Shown: positions 17,682 through 30,300 of the stretch, in pieces | Position numbering within the stretch: the first letter of the stretch is position 1 | Layout of the letters: every line of letters starts with the position of its first letter | Made by a program: the position numbers and the translations under genes | From: Candidatus Limnocylindrales bacterium | GTDB lineage: Bacteria > Desulfobacterota > Binatia > UBA1149 > CAITLU01 | DNA: 64,000 nt | Assembly (NCBI GenBank): GCA_035571835.1 | Contig: DATNBU010000028.1 | Span: 124,001-188,000, forward strand | Direction of reading: 5' to 3' | The notes under the pieces: model-generated | Told to the model about the DNA's origin: nothing | The model's database searches: none | The model's input: only the letters and a program-made list of their open reading frames with translations

Positions 17682-18311
17682 ATGTCCGCGACACCAACCC
17701 GCTCCGGCGGATTCCAGACAAGATTTTCGAGCAATCGACGCTCTCGGTCGGCGAATGTCGCGCGCCGTTTCGAGGGCCTTGCCGCCCCGCCGGGATCCAC
17801 GGACGACCTCCTGGCAAAATCGACCGTACTCCATCGAAACGGCAGGGCGGCAAACTATCTCGTTCCCGCAGCACTCGGCCTTCTGGCCGTCGGCACCATC
17901 GCAATCGTCGCCTTCATGACCGCCGGCTGCAGTGCGCGAAGGAACGACACCTCGTCCAGCAAGAAGGGTCCGGAGGACACTTCGTCGAGTAGTAAGGGTC
18001 CCGACAGGGATCCGAATCGTTCGCAGTCCGCTCTGTGTTTGTCTTCGACGGCCCAAACCATGGGTGAATGCTCCACCGAGGGGGGTGGGCTCGGTACGGA
18101 CGACCGAGCAAGTGGCATCGCCCGAGGCCAATCGAGAGGGGGAGACACAGGTGCGGGGGGAACTGCGAGCAAGCCGGAGAGCTCCGGAACAGGAAAGGTA
18201 GCGCGCGACCGTCGCGGGCTGGCCGACGCGTGGCCTGAGGTGCGCCCCTCCTCGTGCATCTCCCCTGTTCCGGGCTCTCCTATGGCTGCTGTGGGTGCGG
18301 GAACACAGTAA
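17682..18311 (+). CDS. Possible small membrane protein, weakly supported
   Basis: An ATG at 17682 has GAGGA five bases upstream. The frame gives a polar N-terminus and one strong hydrophobic segment at about residues 58-78 (LVPAALGLLAVGTIAIVAF) ending TAGC. Two degenerate copies of a Ser/Lys/Gly/Pro-rich repeat (DTSSSKKGPED, TSSSSKGPD) come next. The last hundred residues have a composition unlike protein and overlap strong hairpins, so the true end may be earlier or the frame may not be expressed. Confidence 0.25.
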   Translation: MSATPTRSGGFQTRFSSNRRSRSANVARRFEGLAAPPGSTDDLLAKSTVLHRNGRAANYLVPAALGLLAVGTIAIVAFMTAGCSARRNDTSSSKKGPEDTSSSSKGPDRDPNRSQSALCLSSTAQTMGECSTEGGGLGTDDRASGIARGQSRGGDTGAGGTASKPESSGTGKVARDRRGLADAWPEVRPSSCISPVPGSPMAAVGAGTQ

Positions 18312-18448
18312 GGGACGCGGCCGTCCTGATTGCATCGAGGGGATGCGATCAGGACGGGCCGTTCCTATGCAAAAGCTCACACTCCGCTCTCGCCAGATGG
18401 AAAAGAATCCTACTTGCGGGGCCGTCTGCGGCGACTTCATAGTCGCCG
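18076..18448 (+). ncRNA. Structured leader upstream of the FG-GAP gene
   Basis: Successive stems: ACCGAG/CTCGGT near 18076-18097; a 17-bp stem with one bulge between GGAGAGC-T-CCGGAACAGG (18176-18193) and CCTGTTCCGG-GCTCTCC (18264-18280); a 16-bp stem 18321-18357 (CCGTCCTGATTGCATC, loop gaggg); and a 7-bp stem CGGCGAC/GTCGCCG (18429-18448) ending one base before the ATG at 18450. No Shine-Dalgarno separates the last stem from the start codon. A regulatory 5' leader is plausible. I cannot assign a known riboswitch class. Confidence 0.4.
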
Positions 18449-18449
18449 G

Positions 18450-20858
18450 ATGCGACAGAACCTTCTTCTTTCCTCCCTCGCCTCTCTCGCCTTCCTTGTA
18501 ATCCCGTCAGCCGGCCGCGCCGACGTTGTCCGACCGTGCGGAACTTCCGACGCGAGCGCGCGCGAACCGAATGCGACCGACGCGTTGTTCGTGCTTCAGG
18601 GTGCCGTCGGCATCGCCGGATCGTGCGGGCGCTGCCTTTGCGACGTGGATTCGAGCGGCGCGGTCAGCGCGGTGGATGCGCTCACGACGCTCCGGCGCGC
18701 GGTCGGCACCGGGGCGGCGCTGCATTGTCCGGCCTGCACGTGCACGGCCATCACGCGACTCGATACCGGCGCGCGCCCGAGCTCGGTCGTCGCCGTCGAC
18801 ATCGACAAGGACGGCTACGTGGATCTGGTAACGGCGGACCTCGAGGCGGATGAAGTTTCGGTTTTCTATGGTCGCGGGCGCGGCGTGTTTTCGGAACGCA
18901 AGGCATTTGCGGTCGGCGATACTCCGCAGTCGGTCACCATTGCGGACCTGGACGACGACGGCCACCTCGACATCGTCACGTCCGATGCACTGCCGAACAG
19001 TCTTACCGTGCTGTTCGGCCGAGCCGGAAGAAAGTTCGTGCGCGCGGCCGATCCGATTCCTACCGGAGTCGCACCGATCAACTCGGTGGCGGTCGACATC
19101 AACGGAGACGACAAGCTCGATCTCGTGGTCGCCAACTCGCTGTCGCAGGACATCTCGGTTCTTCTCGGACACGGCGACGGCACGTTTGCGCAGGACGTCC
19201 GCTACGCAGTCGGAGCAGGCCCGCGCTGGGTCGCGCTCGCCGACATGGACGGCGACGACATCCTCGACGCGGTAACCGCCAACCGCGATTCGAACGACCT
19301 GTCGATTCTGTACGGCGACGGTGACGGCGGTTTCGGCAACGAAAAGCTGGTCGGCGGCGTCGGCGCGCCGTACCACGTCTCGCTCGCGGACCTCGATGGC
19401 GACGACCGCACCGACATCGTCGTGGCTTCGAACTCCGCGGATGCAATCGCCGTGCTGCTTGCCAAAGGCGACCACAACTTCGAGGAGCCGGTCCTGTACG
19501 CGGCGTCCTCGAACACCATCCAGACCGACGTGGGATTCGTCGACGACGACGACGTGCTCGACGTCGTCGCCGTCAACTATGCAGGCGCCGATCGCGGCCT
19601 TAGCGTTTTTCTCGGAAACGGGGACGGCACGTTTGCCAATGCGCGAGTCGAGGCGACAGGATTCAAATCGCGGTCGGTTGCGCTTGCCGACATCGACGGC
19701 GATTCGCTGACCGACGTCATCACGGCCAACTCCGGCGACGGCGCGGACGACCTGACGCTGTTTCACGGAAAAGGCGACGGCTCGTTCGCCGGTCCTGTCG
19801 AGTCGGAGGCCACGCCGCAGACGAACGACCTCGTCGTCGCCGACTTCGACCACGACGGGTTCGACGACGTTGCGACCACCGATCTCGCCCAGACGGTCAC
19901 GGTGTACGGATCCGATGGGACCGGGCACTTCGATCGCACGGTTCATCCGGTCGGCACGGTGCCGTTCGTACTTTTCGTCGGCCAGATCACCGGCAGCACG
20001 CAGGCCGACCTGATTGCGACGGCTGCGGACACGAACGGCGAAGAGTCGGCGCAAAGATCGGTCGTCCTCGTCGGCAGCGGCGACGGAACGTTCACCGTTT
20101 CGCCGGCGTCGACCCAGCTCACAAACGGAGAAGCGATCCGGCAAAGCACCGCGGCCGGTGACATCGACGGCGACGGCCGCACCGACCTTGCGATCGGCGC
20201 CGGCGAGATCGAGTTGTTCCTCGGACAGGCCGACGGAACTTTCGAATCTTTCGACGAGCTCGACGCGCTCACGACTTTTCCGGCGCTCGCGGTTGCCGAC
20301 CTTGACCGCGACGGCGACGACGACGTGCTCGAGCTCGTGCGCGAACACGGAACGCTGCGTGTGCACCGCAACAAGGGCGACGGCAATTTTGCCGCCCCCG
20401 TAAGTTACGACGTGGCGGCCGACTTCTATCTGGCCGTCGCCGACATCGACTCCGACGGCGACGCAGACGTCGTGACCTCGACAGATCATGATGGCGGAAC
20501 GATTTCCGTCCTTCGCAACACTGGACAGGGAACCTTCGGTCAGCAGATCGTCAGCCACGCCGGCGGCCTCGTCTACCCGTTCGTCGTTGCGGACTTCGAC
20601 GGCGACCGCGCAGCCGACTTCACAAGCGTGACCGCCGACGGCCACGTGCTGCTTCTTCCCGGCGACGCGAAAGGCCACTTCGGCGAGAGCCACTCCGCAT
20701 CGACGGTAGCGTTTTCGTCCGGTGCGTTCGCCGCCTTCGTTGACGACGGGTTCTTCGATGCGTCGCCCGGGCGCGATCTCGTGCTTGCCGGACGCGCCGA
20801 GGGCCGCGGAAACCGGCTGGTCGTCCTTTCGGACGCCGGAGAATGCATGGTCCGGTGA
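18450..20858 (+). CDS. Secreted FG-GAP/VCBS beta-propeller protein with N-terminal dockerin-like domain
   Basis: 802 residues from the ATG at 18450, which opens a signal peptide (LLLSSLASLAFLVIPSAGRA). Residues 25-95 form a Cys-framed dockerin-like pair (TDALFVLQGAVG; CDVDSSGAVSAVDALTTL). The rest is a long run of FG-GAP/VCBS repeats, each with a DxDxDGxxD calcium loop (VDIDKDGYVDLV, ADLDDDGHLDIV, VDINGDDKLDLV, ADMDGDDILDAV and more), about thirteen in all. Such repeats build integrin-like propellers that bind calcium. An adhesive or scaffold role outside the cell is inferred. Confidence 0.9.
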   Translation: MRQNLLLSSLASLAFLVIPSAGRADVVRPCGTSDASAREPNATDALFVLQGAVGIAGSCGRCLCDVDSSGAVSAVDALTTLRRAVGTGAALHCPACTCTAITRLDTGARPSSVVAVDIDKDGYVDLVTADLEADEVSVFYGRGRGVFSERKAFAVGDTPQSVTIADLDDDGHLDIVTSDALPNSLTVLFGRAGRKFVRAADPIPTGVAPINSVAVDINGDDKLDLVVANSLSQDISVLLGHGDGTFAQDVRYAVGAGPRWVALADMDGDDILDAVTANRDSNDLSILYGDGDGGFGNEKLVGGVGAPYHVSLADLDGDDRTDIVVASNSADAIAVLLAKGDHNFEEPVLYAASSNTIQTDVGFVDDDDVLDVVAVNYAGADRGLSVFLGNGDGTFANARVEATGFKSRSVALADIDGDSLTDVITANSGDGADDLTLFHGKGDGSFAGPVESEATPQTNDLVVADFDHDGFDDVATTDLAQTVTVYGSDGTGHFDRTVHPVGTVPFVLFVGQITGSTQADLIATAADTNGEESAQRSVVLVGSGDGTFTVSPASTQLTNGEAIRQSTAAGDIDGDGRTDLAIGAGEIELFLGQADGTFESFDELDALTTFPALAVADLDRDGDDDVLELVREHGTLRVHRNKGDGNFAAPVSYDVAADFYLAVADIDSDGDADVVTSTDHDGGTISVLRNTGQGTFGQQIVSHAGGLVYPFVVADFDGDRAADFTSVTADGHVLLLPGDAKGHFGESHSASTVAFSSGAFAAFVDDGFFDASPGRDLVLAGRAEGRGNRLVVLSDAGECMVR

Positions 20859-20874
20859 CGGCTCGAGCCGTCCG

Positions 20875-22299
20875 CTACTGCGACGATGCGATCGGCTGCA
20901 CGAGGCCTGCGAAGTACAGCAGCATTCCCGCCAGCGCCGTCACCGCAAGCACTCCGAGCATGCCTTTCTTCGCACGAAAGATCGCCCAGGCTGCGCCCGC
21001 GAACAGCACGACGCTCCAGACATTGATGCTCGCCAGGACCGGCACGTCGATCGTCGCGCCGTAGCCGGCGATCACGTGGACCTCACGGAACATCACGTGC
21101 AGCGCGAACCAGACGGCAAGGTTCGCGATCATGCCGACGACAGCGGCGGTGATGGTCGCGAGCGCACCGGACAGGGCCTTGTTGCTGCGCAGCGTCTCCA
21201 CGTATGGCGCGCCGAGGAAGATCCACAGGAAGCACGGCGTGAACGTGACCCACACCGTGAGGATCGCGCCGAGCACTCCGGCAACGTACGGCGGAAACAT
21301 TCCCGGATTGCGAAACGCCGCCAGAAATCCGACGAACTGGTTGACCATGATGAGCGGCCCGGGCGTGGTTTCGGCCATGCCGAGACCGTCCATCATTTCG
21401 GTCGCCCGCAGCCACCCGTATCCCGTCACCGCCTGCTGCGCGACGTACGTGAGCACCGCATAGGCGCCGCCGAACGTGACGACGGCCATCTTCGAGAAGA
21501 ACACGGCGATGTCGGCGAACGCGCTGTGCGCACGGTCGCCGGTCATCGCGACGATGAGAATCACCGGAACCAGCCAGAGCAGCAGCAGGATCGTGCCCAT
21601 CCGAAGCGACCACACCGTTGACGGCCTTGCGTGGGCAGGCATCGACTCTCCGAGCGCGCTGTCGGCATCGCTCAGCATGGCGCTTCCGGCGGCGCCGTGA
21701 CCGCCGGCGCCCGGTGCAAACGCGCGCACGCCGAGGCGCGCACCGGCGAACCCGATGAGGCCCGCAGCCAGCACGATCCACGGAAACGCAACATCGAAGA
21801 CGAACACCGCGATGAACGCGGCCACCGCAACCGCGCGCATCTCGTTGCTCTTGAGCGACCTCTTTCCGACCCGCTGCACGGCTTCGATCACGACGGCGAG
21901 CACGGCGGCTTTCATGCCGAAGAACAGCGCGGCCACCGATCCGACGTTGCCGTACGCCGCATAAACGATGCTGAGCGCCATGATCGAGACGAAACCCGGA
22001 AGGATGAACAGAAGGCCGGCGACGAGTCCGCCGGCCGTGCGGTGCAGCAGCCAGCCGATGTAGACGGCAAGCTGCTGGGCCTCGGGACCGGGCAGGAGCA
22101 TGCAGTAGTTGAGCGCGTGCAGGAAGCGCGCGTCGCCGATCCATTTCTTTTCGTCGACGAGGATCCGGTGCATCACCGCGATCTGCCCGGCCGGCCCGCC
22201 GAAGCTGAGCGCAGCGACGCGCGCCCAGACACGTGCCGCCTCGGCGAACGAAATGCCGTGGGACGGCTCAACGCTGCGATGCGATGTCGTGACGTTCAT
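20875..22299 (-). CDS. chrA: Chromate transporter (CHR family), ChrA-type
   Basis: 474 residues with two homologous CHR halves, as in long-chain ChrA. The first half has [13 protein letters not shown] and [18 protein letters not shown] near residues 35-85. The second has [14 protein letters not shown] and [20 protein letters not shown] around 270-335. About ten hydrophobic helices are visible. ChrA exports chromate using the proton motive force; some homologues have other anion roles. It stands alone, without chrB, and converges with the FG-GAP gene. Family assignment is firm; resistance is inferred. Confidence 0.92.
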   Translation of the reverse strand: MNVTTSHRSVEPSHGISFAEAARVWARVAALSFGGPAGQIAVMHRILVDEKKWIGDARFLHALNYCMLLPGPEAQQLAVYIGWLLHRTAGGLVAGLLFILPGFVSIMALSIVYAAYGNVGSVAALFFGMKAAVLAVVIEAVQRVGKRSLKSNEMRAVAVAAFIAVFVFDVAFPWIVLAAGLIGFAGARLGVRAFAPGAGGHGAAGSAMLSDADSALGESMPAHARPSTVWSLRMGTILLLLWLVPVILIVAMTGDRAHSAFADIAVFFSKMAVVTFGGAYAVLTYVAQQAVTGYGWLRATEMMDGLGMAETTPGPLIMVNQFVGFLAAFRNPGMFPPYVAGVLGAILTVWVTFTPCFLWIFLGAPYVETLRSNKALSGALATITAAVVGMIANLAVWFALHVMFREVHVIAGYGATIDVPVLASINVWSVVLFAGAAWAIFRAKKGMLGVLAVTALAGMLLYFAGLVQPIASSQ

Positions 22300-22446
22300 C
22301 GCGCGCCGTTATGCCGGAAAACGGCGCGGGGTACAGTCCGGCGCATCTCGCGTGCCGACACCGGCCCATTGTTTCAGCCGAAGCAGCAGCGGACGGCCTG
22401 TACCTGCCGGCCGTTTCCTTTAAGATCCCCCGCTTCGGAGAACGAC

Positions 22447-24167
<1,721 letters not shown>

Positions 24168-24177
<10 letters not shown>

Positions 24178-24263
24178 CTGGTGCAGAAACGTCAGGCCTG
24201 ACTGTTGCAGAAGCATCAGGCCTGACTGTTGCCGAAGTGTCCGGCCTGACGGCTGCAGAAACC
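24168..24263. repeat. Four 24-bp repeats containing a 10-bp palindrome
   Basis: Units start at 24168, 24192, 24216 and 24240. The consensus begins TCAGGCCTGA, a perfect palindrome, followed by CTGTTGCAGAAGCA; the outer copies diverge. The array begins in the last codons of glnS and fills the gap to the convergent gene ending at 24268. Confidence 0.85.
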
Positions 24264-24267
24264 TGCC

Positions 24268-25872
24268 TTACCGCCGGCGAAAGTAGTCCACGCACGACGG
24301 GTCGCCGCAGTGCACCGACTTCAGGCGGTCATTGGAGTTGTCGTATTCCGCGATCAGCGGAAGGCCGTCGGTACCGATCGTGATCGACGTGAGGCTTCCG
24401 ACCAGCCCGACGCTGTCCGCGGTAAGGTTGAGCGCATCGGTGCAGGCCAGGTTCGAACAGTGCGAGATCCTCAGATCGTTCTGGAACGATCCCCAGTGAC
24501 TGATGATTCCCAAGCCGTCCGAGCCGATCGTGATCGAGCTGTTCCTTCCGGAACCAAGCAGAGCGTCGATCGTCTGGCCGAGCCCCACAGAACACGCCGG
24601 ATTCGTGCAATGCAGCACCTTGAGCCGATCGGCCGTACGATCGTGGTAGCTGACAAGCCCGTAGCCGTCCGCCCCGATCGTGACCGACGACGTGTCTCCG
24701 ACGTCCGCCGTGTTGTCCAGCGTCGTGAACGTGCCGGTCGTGCACGCTGCATCGGAGCAGTGTCCGACCTTGAGCGACGTTGCCGCCGAGTCGTAGTAAC
24801 TGATCAAGCCGCGGCCGTCGAAACCGATCGCCATCGAAATCCAGCCGCCGGTCGTCACCGAGCCGTCGAGCGTATTGGACGTCGCGGCGGTGCACGCTGT
24901 GTTCGAACAATGCGCGACGCGAAGATGCTGGTTGGTCTCGTCGTAGTAACTGATCAGGCCGAGGCCGTCGGTTCCGATGACGATCGTCGGAAACGACCCG
25001 ACCGTAACGCCATCGATGGTGGCCTGCGAGCTGGTGCTGCAGTTGAAGGTCGTGCAGTGCGCGACCTTCAGGTGTTGGCCCGGATGGTCGAAATACGCGA
25101 GCAGCGGGAGCCCGTCCGCGCCGATCGCAATCGATGCGGCCTGCCCGACCGCATCCGAACCGATCGTCAAGGCTGACGACAGGCTGCTGCAGGTCACGTT
25201 CGCGCAGTGCCCCACCCGCAGCACCGGATAGTTGTTCGTGTAACTGATCACGCCGAGCCCGTCGGTGCCGATCGTGATGGTCGGGAAACGTCCGGTGGCC
25301 GGACTGTCGATGACGGTGACGGCGTTGGCTGCCGGCAGAAGGCTGCCGCGGAATGCCGAAGAGCCTGCAGCACCCGTCGGACCGGTCGGGCCCGTCGATC
25401 CGGTCGGTCCGGTCGCTCCGGTTGGCCCCGTCGAACCGGTCGCACCTGTCGGCCCCTGTACTCCGCTCGGACCGGTCGGGCCCTGTGCGCCGCTTGGTCC
25501 CGTAGGGCCCTGCACGCCCGGAGCACCGGCCGGGCCGGTGGGACCAGTCAGACCGGTCGTTCCTTTGGGGCCGGTCGGACCCGCAGGCCCCTGGCAGTCG
25601 AGATAGTCGCAACCGTCGTCGTCGTTGATGTCTTCTACTGCCTCGCACGTGTTGTCACCGTTGGCGTCCCAGCAACTCAGCCCGGCGCCAGGGCACTCGA
25701 TCGCTAGCTGCTGGCCGACGGCGACTCGCAGCAGTCGCAGCGCATCGGTCGCGACCACGCTGCCGTTGCCGTCCAGATCGCCGCACTGCGTGGTCGCAGC
25801 AGAAGTCGGAGCCGGCATCAGGACGGCCGCGAAAAGACACGCGAGGATCGACAGCGAGAACGGAGTCTGCAT
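24268..25872 (-). CDS. Secreted protein with dockerin-like unit, collagen-like repeat and Cys-rich propeller
   Basis: 534 residues. A signal peptide ([21 protein letters not shown]) is followed by one dockerin-like loop ([19 protein letters not shown]) and a second Asp-rich Cys loop. About 25 collagen-like Gly-Pro-Thr/Ala triplets come next, around residues 95-165. The last 360 residues are about seven repeats of 48-50 residues. Each has the form [14 protein letters not shown] followed by [11 protein letters not shown] with a Cys pair, probably a beta-propeller. A stalked extracellular binding protein is inferred. The start has AAGAG upstream. Confidence 0.88.
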   Translation of the reverse strand: MQTPFSLSILACLFAAVLMPAPTSAATTQCGDLDGNGSVVATDALRLLRVAVGQQLAIECPGAGLSCWDANGDNTCEAVEDINDDDGCDYLDCQGPAGPTGPKGTTGLTGPTGPAGAPGVQGPTGPSGAQGPTGPSGVQGPTGATGSTGPTGATGPTGSTGPTGPTGAAGSSAFRGSLLPAANAVTVIDSPATGRFPTITIGTDGLGVISYTNNYPVLRVGHCANVTCSSLSSALTIGSDAVGQAASIAIGADGLPLLAYFDHPGQHLKVAHCTTFNCSTSSQATIDGVTVGSFPTIVIGTDGLGLISYYDETNQHLRVAHCSNTACTAATSNTLDGSVTTGGWISMAIGFDGRGLISYYDSAATSLKVGHCSDAACTTGTFTTLDNTADVGDTSSVTIGADGYGLVSYHDRTADRLKVLHCTNPACSVGLGQTIDALLGSGRNSSITIGSDGLGIISHWGSFQNDLRISHCSNLACTDALNLTADSVGLVGSLTSITIGTDGLPLIAEYDNSNDRLKSVHCGDPSCVDYFRRR

Positions 25873-26139
25873 GGAGCTCTTTCCTTATCGAGCGAACGAG
25901 AGAGGCCCCGACGCGGGTGCCGCACTGGAGCCAATCATCCAATGGCGCGTCTCAGTCAATGGCATCTCGCATGCAGCGCATCGCTGCGCACTTCGATGCC
26001 GCAGGATAGCGCTCGGCAAAGCGCACATTTCTGCCCGTAGCAGACCTGGCGCGGATGTCTTTGAATGGCGACCCGGTCGCGCGGAGCACGGGCGCAACGT
26101 ACTCGTCCGCCGTATCCCGGCGTGCTAGGAATGGTGGCG

Positions 26140-26454
26140 ATGACTCCGCGCAGAACCCCGTTCGGGAGCGAAGCGTTGCTCGCTGCCTTTCTGATTGCGA
26201 TCACGGCAGGCGCTGCGGCCGCAGCGGAGTACGAGGGCGCCGGCAATACCGGCTGGACGTGGGACAACCAGCGCGATTGCTGCGACGATGCGGTCGCGCT
26301 CGCCCAGCAGGACAGCGCCGCGCGTTGTCGCGATGCGGGCGGCGCGCCGCGAATCAGCCCGTACGCTCGCGGCATGTGCGACTGGGATGCGCAGGGTGAC
26401 GGCGACAACCGCGTCTACCTGTGCACCGCGACGGCGAACGTCCCCTGCTGGTAA
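26140..26454 (+). CDS. Small secreted Cys-containing protein
   Basis: 104 residues. The ATG at 26140 has AGGA nine bases upstream, better placed than for the ATG at 26131. A signal peptide (ALLAAFLIAITAGAAAAA) leads to a mature domain of about 75 residues with six cysteines (DCCDDAVALAQQ, AARCRDAGG, CDWDAQGDGDNRVYLC). A compact disulfide-bonded fold is likely. I do not recognise the family. Confidence 0.65.
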   Translation: MTPRRTPFGSEALLAAFLIAITAGAAAAAEYEGAGNTGWTWDNQRDCCDDAVALAQQDSAARCRDAGGAPRISPYARGMCDWDAQGDGDNRVYLCTATANVPCW

Positions 26455-26483
26455 TTGCGCGCTGAGCGACGGCGGACCCAGCC

Positions 26484-27302
26484 CTACTTCGATCGCGCCG
26501 GTGTATCGCTCACAGTCAGCTTCGGCTTGAACGTACCATCCTTCAGCCCGACCAGCTGCGAATCCATCACGTCGGCCCATCTGTCGAAGACCGCGTCGAC
26601 ATCGCTCCACGTCTGGACGTTGCCCTTGGACGTCTCGTTCCCGCGGCGTTTGTCGAAGAACGCCGCCTTGACGACCCGCTTGCGATGCCGGCGTTTGTCG
26701 CCATCCGCTTTCGCAGGCGGAGGCCCGGAGACGGAAAACTCCGCTTCGAGCGCACAATCGTGGATGAACGTTTTCGTCGCGTCGCCGAGCTCTCTGGTCC
26801 GCTCGGGCAGGTTGCGGATCGGAACGTCGGTCGAGAAGAAATCGACTTTCTGGTGCGGCTTCGTCACGAGCGTGAGCGCGAGCTGGATCTCGAGCACGTT
26901 GACCCCGGGTTTGTCGACGAGCTCGAACGATCTGCGAAGCCGGCTCGTCATCGCGCGATAGAACGAATCGGCCAGGTATTGAAGGTCGGATTCGGGAATG
27001 TCGTCGAGGCGCCGGTCGGCACCGCGCCACACCTGGACCGGCCGGAACAGGATCTTGCGAAAGCCGCGCTTCAGCGTCGGGTCGCGATAGAAGAGCACCG
27101 ACGGCGACTGGTCGCTCGGCTGAAGGCGCGAATAATTGGTGAGAAACCCCGACTCGAGCGCCGGCAGCGAGGGCGCGGCAGATGCAGCAGGCTGCGCGGC
27201 GGGTCTTTGCGTTGCGCAGCCGGCGCAGACGGAAAGCAGACCGGCCGCCAACATGATGCGCGCGATCGAGCGCGGCGACCGGAAGGGTGTACGCGGTAAC
27301 AT
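26484..27302 (-). CDS. DUF3313 family lipoprotein
   Basis: 272 residues from the ATG at 27302; an upstream extension adds only non-signal residues. The lipobox LSVCAGC gives lipidation at about residue 30. The body fits DUF3313: FLTNYSRLQPSD, RDPTLKRGFRKILFRPVQVW, DLQYLADSFYRAMTSRL, and a Val-rich strand VNVLEIQLALTLV. These are outer-membrane or periplasmic lipoproteins of unknown function. A basic insert (KADGDKRRHRKR) near residue 200 is unusual. It lies 54 bases downstream of the glycosidase-like gene ending at 27357 and may share its transcript. Confidence 0.85.
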   Translation of the reverse strand: MLPRTPFRSPRSIARIMLAAGLLSVCAGCATQRPAAQPAASAAPSLPALESGFLTNYSRLQPSDQSPSVLFYRDPTLKRGFRKILFRPVQVWRGADRRLDDIPESDLQYLADSFYRAMTSRLRRSFELVDKPGVNVLEIQLALTLVTKPHQKVDFFSTDVPIRNLPERTRELGDATKTFIHDCALEAEFSVSGPPPAKADGDKRRHRKRVVKAAFFDKRRGNETSKGNVQTWSDVDAVFDRWADVMDSQLVGLKDGTFKPKLTVSDTPARSK

Positions 27303-27356
27303 GCCGCAACGATGACCGCCTATCGGCGAGCGGTCAAGATCACGCCGACGCACACC

Positions 27357-30300
27357 TCATTGCGCTGCCTCGCCGGACGCGTCCGGCTCCACGTCAATGG
27401 AGACGTCGAATCCTTCGGGGAGCATCGCGACGAAACCTCCTGGAGGTTTCGCGCCGCGAACGACGATCCGGTAGCTGCGGCCATCGCGGCCGTCGCGATG
27501 AAAGGCAAGGTCCAGCGTGCCGTACCACGTCGGGAGCCCTTTCGCTTCGAGCCGCGGCACCGAGTCCAGCCATTCGCGCCGCAGTCCCGCGCCGAGCACC
27601 AGCGCCGCGTCGCTCTCGCGCTCGTAGACGAACATCGTTCTGAGCGCGATCACGTATTCGGCGCCGATCCAGCAATGCGGCAGATCGCCGAGATGCGCGG
27701 GCGACTCGATGTCGCGCCAGACGATCTCCGGCCACTGTCGCCAGGAGTCCGGCCGCCTCGCCGCCATCATCGCCAGCAGCAGCTCGTTGGCTTCGTCGCG
27801 TCGCCCGAGGCGCACGAGCGCGCCGACGATGCGCACCTCGTACGGCGAGAAGTTGTTCCACGCCAGCGCCCCGGAGTGCCTCCCACGCAGCCCTTTCATG
27901 TACTGATCGAAAGTCTTCGCCAGCGGCTCGGCAGGAAACAGATCGATCTCACCGACGAGCGAGATGGCGCCGGCGATCGAGGTCGGATCGAAGTCGGCCC
28001 ACTCGACCGATGCCGGCACAGTGACAAGGTTGCGTTCACGCACGACGGTCTCGATCGATTTGCGGATCACGGTCGCCAGATCGCCCGCAGCCTCGCGCCA
28101 CTTTTCGGCGTCGGCCGGCAGTCCGAGCTCGCGCGCGAGGAACGACGCATCGCGAAGCCCGCGCAGCGCCCAGAAGTCGTCCCAGTACGAATGCACCGGC
28201 TGCGCGAGGTAGCCTTCGTGGCTGACCGATTCGGGAAGCAACCCGAAGCACGCGCGCCGCTCGGTGCAGTCGAACTCGCCCGTTCGCCTCGTCGCGCGCA
28301 GAGCCTCGATGCACTCGGCGGCTTTCTGGCAGTGCGACCAGAATTTTCGCGCGAGATCCTTGTCGTGCGTGAAGCGGTACGTTTCCGCGACCAGGTAGAT
28401 GAGCTGGCCGTGGCTGTCGTGCTCGACGAGCGGATCGACCCCGTCACGATCGACGCAGCATGGAACGAATCCGTCTTCGCGCTGAAACGGCGCATACCAT
28501 TCGAGAAACGCGCGTGCCGCGTCGAAGCGTCCGGTGCGCAGCAGCGCCGCCGACATGATCGCGCCGTCGCGGATCCACGAGCGCGTATAGCGACGCGGCC
28601 CCGGCTGGAGAGCAGCGTCGTCGCGGCAGCAAAGGATGTGAGCCACCGCCGTTATCGCGCTGTCGATCGCGGCGCCGGCTCCGATCGGGCCGCTCGCCGA
28701 CGGTGTCGGAAGCGCCCGCTTCCATGCATCGCCGGCGGCGGCGAAGCGAACGTCCGCTGTACGCGACGCGCCTGCAGCGCCTTCCGGCAGCCGGGTAAGC
28801 GGAGCGACGTGCATGCGGGAACGCCGGCGGCGAGATTCGACGTAGACCTCCGACCACTGGCCGGGTCGAAGATCGAGATCGAACGCGAGCACGCCTTCGG
28901 CGCGACCCGACGGGTCCTCGACCTTCGAGCGCAACGGCAGGACTCCCTGCGACAGCGCGTCGGCAAGCCCGCCCTCTTCGAAAACGGCCGCGCCGAAGCG
29001 ATGATCCTCGGCGAACGGAGCAATCGGCGCTATCGTCGCGACGTCATCGACAAGCACACGCCCGCCGGTGTGCTCGAGCCGCGTGATCGGCGACGGTCCG
29101 CCGATATCGCGGAACTTCTGCCATGGCGGAGACACCTGGAGCGGGCGCACGGCAACCAGCAGCGCTGCACGCACTGGGGCCGCATCGCGGCTGCGCACGC
29201 GATAACGGATCATGATGATGTCTTCATCCTGGCAGTCTTCGGCAATTGCGGTGATCTCGAGCTCGAGATCGGGCTGGTCGCCGGAGGCCTGGTGCGCGAG
29301 CGGCGTCTTCGTCTTCCAGCCGACGGTGGCAATCGGCTCGGGCGGACGCTCGAGCTTCGACGACCGCTGGATATCGGCCCACGTAATCCATCGGGCGGCG
29401 TCGCTGATGCTATCCGCAGTGCGTTCTCCGCCGTTCGACGCATTGGCGCGGCCGTCCGAAGCGTGGCTGTTCGACGCGACTCCTCCCGGTGTTGCCGCGC
29501 CGCCGCGGTCCGAACCGGACGATGCCACGAGGAACGACGGCTCCAGCATGAATCCGCCTTCGCCGATCTCGACGGCGCCATCGTCGTTGATGAGTCCGGT
29601 CGGGCCGCTGTGTGGCGTCGCCACCGGCGTCCAGTACGTTTGCTCGCGACGCAGGTAGCGCGGCCACGCGCCGCGGCGGCTTTGCAGTGCCACGTTGGTC
29701 AGGAAGTCGGCTTGCGTACGTGACCATTCGACGGGCCGCACGTCGATCTGCACCACACCGGTACCGGCGGCCGCGTCAACGGCCGTAGCGACGATCCGCA
29801 GCGCGCGCGCGCCGGCCAGATGGAGCTCGAGGAAACTCGCGCGCGGAACGTTGGTCGTCGATTCGAAAGCGGTCGTCCACAGATCGTCGTGCTGGAGAAT
29901 GTCGATGCGGTACGCGCGCGGCATTGCCGCCGCGGGCCACCACACGACGACACCGCCGATCTCGCGCGGCGCACTGAAATGCACCGTGAGGCTGTGCGGC
30001 CCGGCTCCCGGCCTGCTCTGCCAGCTCGACGACGGATCGTCGTCGAACGCGAGCTCCGGAGCATGACCGGGCTCCACCGAGCTCGCTTCGATGCGCGCGT
30101 CGAGGCCGGGGCTGCGATCGAGCAGTCGAAGGTCGCCGAGGTCGATCGATCCGGCGCCGCCCGGACCGGCGACGACGGCGACTTCGACGGCGCTCGTCTC
30201 ACGGATCGAGCCGCCTCCGGCCGGTCCCCATGCAAAAAGAAAATCGCGGCTCGGAATCGCGATCTCGATCCACGCACCGCTGGTATCGAACTTGTCGCGC

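Noticed and set aside
18507-20693. 728-codon minus-strand frame opposite the FG-GAP gene
   Set aside because: A mirror of the repeats on the plus strand; no export signal or family match, and the plus-strand repeats are unmistakable.
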